Shown here one piece after another: positions 52,830 to 59,028 of a stretch of DNA of 59,028 nucleotides. The first letter of the stretch is position 1. Each line of letters begins with the position of its first letter. A program made the translations under genes and the position numbers. Under the pieces are notes generated by a model that was given only the letters and a program-made list of their open reading frames with translations, did not search any database and was not told the DNA's origin. The stretch is from an uncultured Pelagibacteraceae bacterium (GTDB lineage: Bacteria > Pseudomonadota > Alphaproteobacteria > Pelagibacterales > Pelagibacteraceae). The stretch lies in NCBI GenBank assembly GCA_902533585.1, contig CACAMG010000002.1:1-59028 (forward strand), in the 5' to 3' direction.

Positions 52830-53993
52830 ATGAAAAAAAAGAAAAAAAAAAAATTAAAAATTCAAAAGAAAAAGAGAATAAAAAAAAAAATTTTTTTTAT
52901 AAAAAAAAAAACTTTAAGAAAAAAATTAACAAGATACAAAAAAAAAAAATATATAACAAAAATACCTATAAACTTTAATTTACTAAAAAGAAAAAAAAAT
53001 AGTTTTTTACTTAAAATAATAAGGTTTCAAGAAAGACTTAAAACAAGTTTTAAATTTAAAATAAACATTAATCTAGATAAAACGATCCAGGGTTTTTTTC
53101 AGAAAATAGATGATAAAATTCAAGAATATAAAATTTTAAAGTCAGAAGAGAGAAAGAGAATTAAATTAGAAGAGTTTAACAAAGATGAAAAAATAAAAAT
53201 AGAAAATAAAAATAGAGAAAAAAAGGAAAAAGAACTTGCTTTAAAAATTAAAAAAGAATCACTTAGAGATGAGATAAGATTACAAAAAGAAAGAGCCAAA
53301 GATATAAAAATATTTTTAAGAAAAGAACAAGCAATTTTAAGAAAAGAACAAGCTGAAAGACAAAGAAAATTTTTAGAGGAATTAAAAATAGAACAACAAA
53401 TAGATAAATTTAGAATTAGAGAAGTTAAAGAATTAGCAAAATTAGAAAAGATTTCCTTAAAAGAGCAACGAGAAGATTATGCTGGTTTACAAGATAGAAT
53501 TGATAAACTCAAAGAAAAATATAGACAAATTAGAGATCAAAAGATTAGAGAAAGAGTTGAAGCGCTAGGTGTTAAAATACAAGAAGATGATGACAGGGAC
53601 ACACTTCTAAGAAAAGAAAAAGAGTACACTTTAGCGAGACAAAAAATTGAAAATTCACTAGAAAGTTTTTATAGAAGTGCAAACAGCTTAGTATTTCAGT
53701 TAAATAAAAGACATATCACAAGAAATATTTCCATATTTCGATGTATAGATAGAAGGTTTGAAAATGGTGAAATATTTATTAAATGGGATGAATCTTCTGA
53801 TGAAGATTGGTTAATATTGATTTATATAAAAGACAATTCTCCAGATAAAGGAATAGTAATTGAGGATAAATCAAATCCAGAAAAAAATCTTTCATATGAA
53901 TTTAAACCAAGTGAAATATTTAAAGCCTCAGACATCATGGTAGACTCTCTTACTCAGCTTTTAAGTAGAGAAAGGTCTAAAAAGGCTATTTAA
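52830..53993 (+). CDS. Lysine-rich coiled-coil protein of unknown function
   Basis: 387 residues, no recognised family. Three parts are visible. Residues 1-65 are almost all Lys/Arg with a few hydrophobics (MKKKKKKKLKIQKKKR start), a nucleic-acid- or membrane-surface-binding type of sequence. Residues about 85-285 are a Glu/Lys-rich heptad coiled coil (KEQAILRKEQAERQRKFLEELKIEQQ). Residues about 295-387 are a compact domain with ENGEIFIKWDESSDEDWLILIYIKDNSPDKG. No signal peptide or membrane helix. It follows cfa by 33 bases. The C-terminal domain is the part most likely to show homologues. Confidence 0.75.
   Translation: MKKKKKKKLKIQKKKRIKKKIFFIKKKTLRKKLTRYKKKKYITKIPINFNLLKRKKNSFLLKIIRFQERLKTSFKFKININLDKTIQGFFQKIDDKIQEYKILKSEERKRIKLEEFNKDEKIKIENKNREKKEKELALKIKKESLRDEIRLQKERAKDIKIFLRKEQAILRKEQAERQRKFLEELKIEQQIDKFRIREVKELAKLEKISLKEQREDYAGLQDRIDKLKEKYRQIRDQKIRERVEALGVKIQEDDDRDTLLRKEKEYTLARQKIENSLESFYRSANSLVFQLNKRHITRNISIFRCIDRRFENGEIFIKWDESSDEDWLILIYIKDNSPDKGIVIEDKSNPEKNLSYEFKPSEIFKASDIMVDSLTQLLSRERSKKAI
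53314..53353 (+). repeat. 21-base tandem duplication in coiled-coil gene
   Basis: TTTTAAGAAAAGAACAAGC occurs at 53314-53332 and again at 53335-53353, period 21 bases, giving the repeated residues LRKEQA. One period equals seven residues, one heptad of the predicted coiled coil. Confidence 0.75.
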
Positions 53994-53997
53994 GCAA

Positions 53998-54100
53998 TTA
54001 TACATTAACAAAAATTGATACACCTCTTTGATTTATATTTACATCATAGTTTTCTGTATCTGGTGGAAAAGTTCTCTGGCTACAATCAAGACGAACAATT
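53998..54100 (-). other. Start-less coding-like remnant downstream of djlA
   Basis: The gap between two converging genes holds a minus-strand frame of 34 codons ending at 53998, KIVRLDCSQRTFPPDTENYDV and on to VSIFVNV, with a composition less Lys/Asn-heavy than random local DNA would give. It has no ATG/GTG/TTG start and no promoter, and is shifted +1 relative to djlA. It may be the tail of a decayed gene; chance cannot be excluded. Confidence 0.2.
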
Positions 54101-54823
54101 TTAAGATTTTAATTTTTGAACTTGATCCCAAGCTGAATTAATTGCTCTCATTTTATTCTTACTTTCTTTTATAATCTCTTCTGGCACTCCTCTACTAATC
54201 AATAAATCTGGATGATGTTCTTTACTTAATTTAAGATATCTTTTTCTTATCGCTGCAAGGTTATCATCAGGCTTACTTTCTAAGACGATATATGGATTGA
54301 GCTTGTCTGAGGATTTTCTTGCTTCTTTTATTCCATTAAATTGAGCTTTATTTAAACCAAAAATTTCAGCAATACTTTCAATCATCATTAACTCATTTGA
54401 ACTAACTTTTCCATCAGCTTCAGCTATATAAAAAAGTATATTTATTACCTCTTCTAAAATATTTAAATTTCCTTTATATATTTTAGCAATTTGTTTAGCA
54501 TAAGGTTCATAACCTGTACTTTCTTCTTTGGCCCTGTTAAATATTTTTCCAACTTGATCTAACTCATTATCAGGTATTCTTAATTTTTCTTTAACAGCTA
54601 TTAATTCTTCTTTGCTAACCTGCCCATCAGCTTTACTTATTTTTGCAGACAAAACTATTAATGATAATGCAAAGATTTGTTGAGGCTGAGCAAATTTTCC
54701 AAAACCGACCCCAGATCTTGATCTTGATATTTTGCCGCCAATCAGAGAACCTAAGAGCATTCCAAAAGGTCCCCCAAGAGAAAAACCAATCATTCCACCA
54801 ATTAAACTTCCCCAGATTGACAT
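54101..54823 (-). CDS. djlA: DjlA-like TerB/J-domain co-chaperone
   Basis: 240 residues. Gly-rich N-terminal hydrophobic segment (GSLIGGMIGFSLGGPFGMLLGSLIGG) as membrane anchor; TerB-like domain (about 45-150) with FALSLIVLSAKISKADGQVSKEEL and IAEADGKVSSNELMMIESIAEIFGL; C-terminal J domain (about 175-240) with the HPD motif in LSKEHHPDLLISRGVPEEI. Stimulates DnaK at the inner membrane in relatives. 7 bases from the DUF6134-type gene upstream, so probably one operon. Confidence 0.88.
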   Translation of the reverse strand: MSIWGSLIGGMIGFSLGGPFGMLLGSLIGGKISRSRSGVGFGKFAQPQQIFALSLIVLSAKISKADGQVSKEELIAVKEKLRIPDNELDQVGKIFNRAKEESTGYEPYAKQIAKIYKGNLNILEEVINILFYIAEADGKVSSNELMMIESIAEIFGLNKAQFNGIKEARKSSDKLNPYIVLESKPDDNLAAIRKRYLKLSKEHHPDLLISRGVPEEIIKESKNKMRAINSAWDQVQKLKS

Positions 54824-54830
54824 AAATTAA

Positions 54831-55511
54831 TTATTCAAAATTTTTTATTCTATATTCCCAGTTGCCCATTCTTGAATAGGAAACTTTTAATATTAAATTA
54901 TTTTCTTTATTATACCAAATATCAAAATCTAATTTTTTATCTTTAGACAAAGTTTGATCTTTAGATTTTAATTTAAATCTATCGGCTAAATATTTTTTAC
55001 CATTAATAACAATATAATCTTGTCCTGTAGGCGTAACAATCTGATCTTTTATACTGCCCGAAAGTGGACTAATTTGTTTTTTAGCTTTTAAAATTCTGTG
55101 ATTCCACCAGTTTCCAATTACACAATTAATCTCTGCCTTACCTTTATATGAAGAGCCATCAATTACAAACTTTGTTGAAGATTCATCATAATTTAATCTA
55201 ACGTATTTTTCTTTATTATTTTGAAATGTATTTGATTTAAAGTGTATAAGTTTATCATTTTCATATATTTCTAGACCTTCACTTAAAATTGAAAATATTG
55301 TAACTCCAAGTAAGTCAACTTTAAATTTAGTATAATTTTTTACTTCCAGTTTATTTCCTTTATGTTCAAAAAAATAATTACTATAGCCAATTACATTGCC
55401 ATTTCTTAAAACTTCCATCTCTATTTTTTTTAATCCTTGATAATGTTCGTTATGAGAGTGAGCTTTTGAGACCAAAAATACTAATAATAGAATATAAATA
55501 TATTTTTTCAT
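54831..55511 (-). CDS. Periplasmic protein, DUF6134-like
   Basis: 226 residues with a signal peptide (MKKYIYILLLVFLVSKAHS, cleavage after AHS). The mature protein is predicted beta-rich: GLKKIEMEVLRNGNVIGYSNYFFE, VVEVKNYTKFKVDLLG-like strands, NWWNHRILKAKKQISPLSG and LDFDIWYNKENNLILKVSYSRMG. The strand order resembles DUF6134/DUF3108 periplasmic proteins. Function unknown. Confidence 0.65.
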   Translation of the reverse strand: MKKYIYILLLVFLVSKAHSHNEHYQGLKKIEMEVLRNGNVIGYSNYFFEHKGNKLEVKNYTKFKVDLLGVTIFSILSEGLEIYENDKLIHFKSNTFQNNKEKYVRLNYDESSTKFVIDGSSYKGKAEINCVIGNWWNHRILKAKKQISPLSGSIKDQIVTPTGQDYIVINGKKYLADRFKLKSKDQTLSKDKKLDFDIWYNKENNLILKVSYSRMGNWEYRIKNFE

Positions 55512-55557
55512 TTAACTGGAATTTAAGTTATGAATGTATAAATACTAATCAAAAAAA

Positions 55558-56205
55558 ATGTTTTTAACTATAAAAAAAATACCAAAAACTTATTGGAGTT
55601 CAAAAAAACCTCTAAATTTAAAGCCAAAAGTCTCTACTTTCTTATTTTTATGTTTGGGATTGACTCTTTTTGGTTTAGGCGAGGGATTATTATTAGTCTC
55701 ATTAACTGGCGCCTCTCCATGGAGCGTTCTTGCACAAGGAATTTCTTTACATATTGATTATTCAATAGGTTTGATTACTTTTTTTGTAAGTTTGTTTGTT
55801 ATTTTTTTATGGATTTTTTTAAATCAAAAACCTGGGATTGGAACAGTATTAAATGCAGCAATAGTTGCTTTGATGATAGATATATCTTTATTTCTAATAG
55901 AAACACCTGAAAGCTATATTCTTCAAATTTTTATGGCAATATTTGCAGTTTTGTTGGTTGGTTTAGGCAGTGGATTTTATTTGATTTCGAATTTAGGTCC
56001 CGGTCCTAGAGATGGATTAATGACAGGGCTACAAAAAAAAACAAATTTACCCATTGCTTTAGTTAGAGTTTTTTTAGAAATAACTGTAGTATCTATAGGC
56101 TGGTATTTAGGAGGAACAGTTGGAATCGGAACATTATTGTTTGCTTTCGGGGTTGGACCTTCAGTTGCTCTAGGTCTTTATTTGGTTGGTAAAATTTTTA
56201 GATAA
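55558..56205 (+). CDS. YczE/YitT-type membrane protein
   Basis: 215 residues with five to six helices. LCLGLTLFGLGEGLLLVSLTGASPWSVLAQGIS and NLGPGPRDGLMTGLQKKTNLPIALVRVFLEI match the YczE/YyaS/YitT membrane family of unknown function. Conserved ASPWS and GPGPRDGLM loops are the best markers. Divergent from the DUF6134-type gene by 46 bases. Confidence 0.78.
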   Translation: MFLTIKKIPKTYWSSKKPLNLKPKVSTFLFLCLGLTLFGLGEGLLLVSLTGASPWSVLAQGISLHIDYSIGLITFFVSLFVIFLWIFLNQKPGIGTVLNAAIVALMIDISLFLIETPESYILQIFMAIFAVLLVGLGSGFYLISNLGPGPRDGLMTGLQKKTNLPIALVRVFLEITVVSIGWYLGGTVGIGTLLFAFGVGPSVALGLYLVGKIFR

Positions 56206-56282
56206 TAACAAAATTTATTTCTAGTAAGAAAGTATAAATTTGGGTAAAAATAATTTTAGGTAACTTCTAATTGTAAAAATTT

Positions 56283-57395
56283 ATGAATTTTAAAAAATAT
56301 TTTCTCGAAGTTATAGGTTTAAAATATCTATTTTTCAGAAAAATCAGTTTGCTAAAACTAAACTATACCACTGGCACTTCAATCAAAACTACATTCTTGT
56401 CTGATAAATTTTATAATAATATTTATCAAATGTTAGAACAAGAAAAGGATTTTATTGGAAGTGATAGTATGTGGCTTGATATATATAATAAACACCATTT
56501 TAATTTTTTGAATTATGTAAAAAAAGATAAAAATAAATTGAAATACGCTTTAGACAATCCATCCAAATTTAATTTGTTTTATGGATTTGATAGCAATTGT
56601 GATATTTTTAAAAAAAAACCAAGATACTTAGATAAATTTGAAAATACTTTATTAGTTATAGATCAAATTTTGTCATTTAGCGAATTTTTAGGAATTATTA
56701 GACTTAATAACCCTGAGCGATTTAGTTTAAAAAATAAAAAACCGGATTTAGAAAATTTAATTGATCAAATAGAAAAAAAATTAAATATAGAATTAAAATT
56801 TAATAATGTTTTTCCAGGAGAAACAGGAATAAAAACAAAAAGAGGAATAGTTACTACAAGAGAAGTACAAGCAATTTATCAAGCTTATAAAATAAAAAAG
56901 ACAATTGAACACAATAATTTTCAAATTAAAAATATTTTAGAAATTGGTGGAGGGCTAGGCAGAACCGCTTATTATAGTTACAAATTGGGAATTAAAAATT
57001 ATACATTAGTTGATATTCTAATACCAAGAATCTGTCAACTTAACTATTTATCAAGAGTAATTAATGAACAAGATGTCCTTTTCCAAGATGAAGCAATGAA
57101 ATTTAGTAATGATGAAAAAATAAAAATTTTATCTCCTAATTCATTATTTTCAAATAATATAAAGTATGATTTAGTTTTTAACAGCGACTCATTTACAGAA
57201 ATAGATATAAATAATCAAAAAAAATATTCTGATTATATTATAAAAAATTCAAAGTTTTTTTTCTCAATAAATCATGAGTCTAACAAAAACAAAGTAACGG
57301 AATTTTTTCCTAAAAAAAATATTAAGATTTATGAAAAGAATTTATATTGGTTAAGGAAAGGTTATTTGGAGGAAAATTTTTTATTAAATAATTGA
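56283..57395 (+). CDS. Putative sugar O-methyltransferase (NanM type)
   Basis: 370 residues. The C-terminal half holds a SAM-binding Rossmann fold, ILEIGGGLGRTAYYSYKLG, followed by YTLVDILIPRICQLNYL and an acidic loop LVFNSDSFTEID, the pattern of putative sugar O-methyltransferases found in sialic-acid-like and O-antigen loci. The N-terminal 200 residues are a less conserved accessory domain. No sugar-synthesis neighbours are adjacent, so the acceptor is unknown. Ends before the groEL terminator. Confidence 0.75.
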   Translation: MNFKKYFLEVIGLKYLFFRKISLLKLNYTTGTSIKTTFLSDKFYNNIYQMLEQEKDFIGSDSMWLDIYNKHHFNFLNYVKKDKNKLKYALDNPSKFNLFYGFDSNCDIFKKKPRYLDKFENTLLVIDQILSFSEFLGIIRLNNPERFSLKNKKPDLENLIDQIEKKLNIELKFNNVFPGETGIKTKRGIVTTREVQAIYQAYKIKKTIEHNNFQIKNILEIGGGLGRTAYYSYKLGIKNYTLVDILIPRICQLNYLSRVINEQDVLFQDEAMKFSNDEKIKILSPNSLFSNNIKYDLVFNSDSFTEIDINNQKKYSDYIIKNSKFFFSINHESNKNKVTEFFPKKNIKIYEKNLYWLRKGYLEENFLLNN

Positions 57396-57409
57396 TATTT
57401 ACTAAAAAA

Positions 57410-57441
57410 AAACGCCAGAGATATTAATTTCTCTGGCGTTT
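57410..57441. terminator. Bidirectional terminator after groEL
   Basis: AAACGCCAGAGA (57410-57421) pairs with TCTCTGGCGTTT (57430-57441) around TATTAATT, a 12-bp stem. An A-run precedes it (57404-57412, a U-run for the minus strand) and a T-run follows, so it ends groEL and the convergent methyltransferase gene. Confidence 0.9.
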
Positions 57442-57468
57442 ATAAATTTTTTTAGTAACTGGACTGGT

Positions 57469-59028
57469 TTACATTCCCATTCCACCCATACCACCCATGC
57501 CACCCATTCCTCCAGGAGGCATTCCACCAGGGGCAGAGTCTTTTTCTTCAGGTTTATCAGCTATCATTGCTTCAGTAGTAACTAATAATCCCGCTATAGA
57601 GGCCGCATCCTGTAAAGCTGTCCTTACAACTTTTACCGGATCAATTATACCTTCTTTGAACATATCTACATATTGTTCAGTTTGTGCATCATATCCATGT
57701 GATGGTTTATTCATTTCTAAAAGTTTTCCAACAATAACAGATCCATCTACACCTGCATTTTTTGTGATTTGTCTGATTGGAGATTGTAAAGCGCTTTTAA
57801 CAATTTCTACACCAGCCTTTTGGTCATCACCTTTTACTTTAACTTTTTCAAGATCTTGCGCAGCATAAAGAAGAGCACAACCTCCTCCAACTACTATTCC
57901 TTCTTCAACAGCAGCTCTAGTTGCATTTAAAGCATCTTCAACTCTGTCTTTTTTTTCTTTAACTTCAACTTCAGTAGCTCCACCAACTTTTATTACCGCA
58001 ACTCCCCCAGCTAATTTTGCTAATCTTTCTTGTAGTTTTTCTCTATCATAATCAGAAGTAGTTTCTTCTACTTGTGCTTTAATTTGATTACATCTAGCTT
58101 CAATATCTGATTTTTTACCTGAACCACTTACTATAGTGCTATTTTCTTTATCAACTTTAACTTTTTTAGCTGAACCAAGATCATTTATTTTAACATTTTC
58201 AAGTTTTATACCTAAATCTTCTGATATTACCTGCCCGCCAGTTAAAATGGCTATGTCCTCAAGCATTGCTTTTCTTCTGTCTCCAAATCCTGGAGCTTTA
58301 ACAGCAACCACTTTTAATCCACCTCTTAATTTATTTACAACTAGAGTTGCAAGAGCCTCTCCTTCAACATCTTCTGAAATGATCATCAAAGGTCTTCCTG
58401 CTTGAACAACCGATTCCAATAACGGAACCATTGGTTGCAAGTTAGTTAATTTTTTCTCATGCAAAAGAATTAAAGGGTTGTCTAATTCAGTTGTCATTTT
58501 ATCAGCATTAGTAATAAAATATGGAGAAAGATATCCTCTATCGAATTGCATACCTTCAACTACCTCTAATTCAGTTTCTATACTTTTGGCTTCTTCAACT
58601 GTTATAACTCCTTCGTTTCCAACTTTTTGCATAGCTTTTGCAATCATATTTCCAATTTCTTTATCACCATTTGCCGAAATTGTTCCTACCTGTGCTATTT
58701 CATCACTATCTTTTACTTTTTTTGCTGATGAAATTAGTTTTTCTTTAACATGGTTAACTGCTGAATCGATTCCTCTTTTAACATCCATTGGATTCATTCC
58801 AGCTGTAACATATTTGCATCCTTCTTTTACAATTGATTGAGCTAATATTGTAGCTGTTGTAGTTCCATCACCAGCTTCATCATTTGTCTTACTTGCAACT
58901 TCTTTAACCATTTGAGCTCCCATATTTTCAAATTTTTCTTCAAGCTCAATTTCTTTAGCAACTGTCACACCATCTTTTGTTGTTCTTGGAGCTCCATAAG
59001 ATTTATCTATAACTACATTTCTTCCTTT
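57469..59028 (-). CDS. groEL: Chaperonin GroEL, 5' end missing
   Basis: 60-kDa chaperonin; the frame runs to the window edge ([20 protein letters not shown] precedes the GTG codon at 58968), so 519 residues are seen and about 30 N-terminal residues lie right of the window. Visible: [19 protein letters not shown] site with its catalytic Asp, [28 protein letters not shown], and the Gly-Met tail [14 protein letters not shown]. Mature length near 550 is normal. groES and the promoter would be outside to the right. Confidence 0.98.
   Translation of the reverse strand, partial: KGRNVVIDKSYGAPRTTKDGVTVAKEIELEEKFENMGAQMVKEVASKTNDEAGDGTTTATILAQSIVKEGCKYVTAGMNPMDVKRGIDSAVNHVKEKLISSAKKVKDSDEIAQVGTISANGDKEIGNMIAKAMQKVGNEGVITVEEAKSIETELEVVEGMQFDRGYLSPYFITNADKMTTELDNPLILLHEKKLTNLQPMVPLLESVVQAGRPLMIISEDVEGEALATLVVNKLRGGLKVVAVKAPGFGDRRKAMLEDIAILTGGQVISEDLGIKLENVKINDLGSAKKVKVDKENSTIVSGSGKKSDIEARCNQIKAQVEETTSDYDREKLQERLAKLAGGVAVIKVGGATEVEVKEKKDRVEDALNATRAAVEEGIVVGGGCALLYAAQDLEKVKVKGDDQKAGVEIVKSALQSPIRQITKNAGVDGSVIVGKLLEMNKPSHGYDAQTEQYVDMFKEGIIDPVKVVRTALQDAASIAGLLVTTEAMIADKPEEKDSAPGGMPPGGMGGMGGMGGMGM

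Noticed and set aside
52797..53100. A-rich tract suspected to be an assembly slip or non-coding repeat
   Set aside because: The frame stays open through it into a well-formed coiled coil and C-terminal domain, so it is better read as a polybasic N-terminus.
57497..58840. Several long open frames antisense to groEL
   Set aside because: They arise from the codon usage of groEL on the other strand; none resembles a protein family.
1..59028. CRISPR arrays, insertion sequences, integrases, tRNA or rRNA genes
   Set aside because: None was found; short A/T-rich repeats are composition effects and no cloverleaf or transposase motif is visible.

Overview
The window is gene-dense, very AT-rich DNA from a streamlined alphaproteobacterium. 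It is most likely a member of the SAR11 clade (Pelagibacterales). The signs are poly-A/T-rich coding sequence with heavy Lys/Ile/Asn usage, almost no intergenic space (no gene-free stretch above about 140 bases), and many 1-8 base stop/start overlaps (TAATG or ATGA). Alphaproteobacterial families are present throughout: the ChvG/ChvI two-component pair, a RegA/ActR-type regulator, a DUF1476 protein, class I lysyl-tRNA synthetase, a deoxyhypusine-synthase-like polyamine protein, and AmgK/MurU. No tRNA, rRNA, transposase, integrase, prophage gene or CRISPR array was seen. The assignment to SAR11 is inference from composition and gene content; no search was run.

Layout. (1) 1-7.1 kb: the end of prephenate dehydrogenase, an NlpC/P60 hydrolase, an AmpG-type permease, TrkH, class I LysRS and PyrD. 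(2) 7.1-11.1 kb: L28 behind a near-consensus promoter, a YhhQ/VUT transporter, then a reverse-strand polyamine operon (decarboxylase, deoxyhypusine-synthase-like protein, agmatinase-family protein). (3) 11.2-23.8 kb: RegA-like regulator, BioY, an ABC ATPase, DNA polymerase I, ChvI-ChvG, S-adenosylhomocysteinase, TsaE-AmgK-MurU, phosphoglycerate mutase, VanZ-like protein, DUF1476 protein and a lytic-transglycosylase-like lipoprotein. (4) 23.8-30.9 kb: an RND pump with an unusually short adaptor, a rhodanese-type sulfurtransferase, MsrA, a DMT permease, an AlkA-type glycosylase and a DUF1330 protein. (5) 30.9-34.4 kb: a GT17 glycosyltransferase and an 855-residue three-part fusion (SDR epimerase, cupin, C-methyltransferase). 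(6) 34.4-46.5 kb: a purine catabolism and salvage island. (7) 46.5-59 kb: Hsp20 behind a candidate RNA thermometer, oligopeptidase B, two J-domain proteins, GT9, a DapA-family protein, cyclopropane fatty acid synthase, a lysine-rich coiled-coil protein, a NanM-type methyltransferase and the bulk of GroEL.

The purine island is the clearest functional system. Divergent operons encode guanine deaminase, xanthine dehydrogenase (two subunits), a PuuD-type urate oxidase lacking its cytochrome domain, HIU hydrolase, OHCU decarboxylase, allantoinase PuuE, allantoicase and ureidoglycolate lyase. Two NCS2 permeases and a purine phosphoribosyltransferase sit beside them. Together they would take guanine or xanthine to glyoxylate, urea and ammonia, with a salvage branch. 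XdhC, urease and an electron acceptor for PuuD are not in the window.

The other notable signals are a ROSE-like thermometer (a CCUUGCU arm facing AGGAGG with a bulged G) directly downstream of a sigma-32-like promoter at hsp20; an RND adaptor with no alpha-hairpin; the triple fusion in the sugar locus; and a SAR11-style lysine-rich coiled-coil protein of unknown function.
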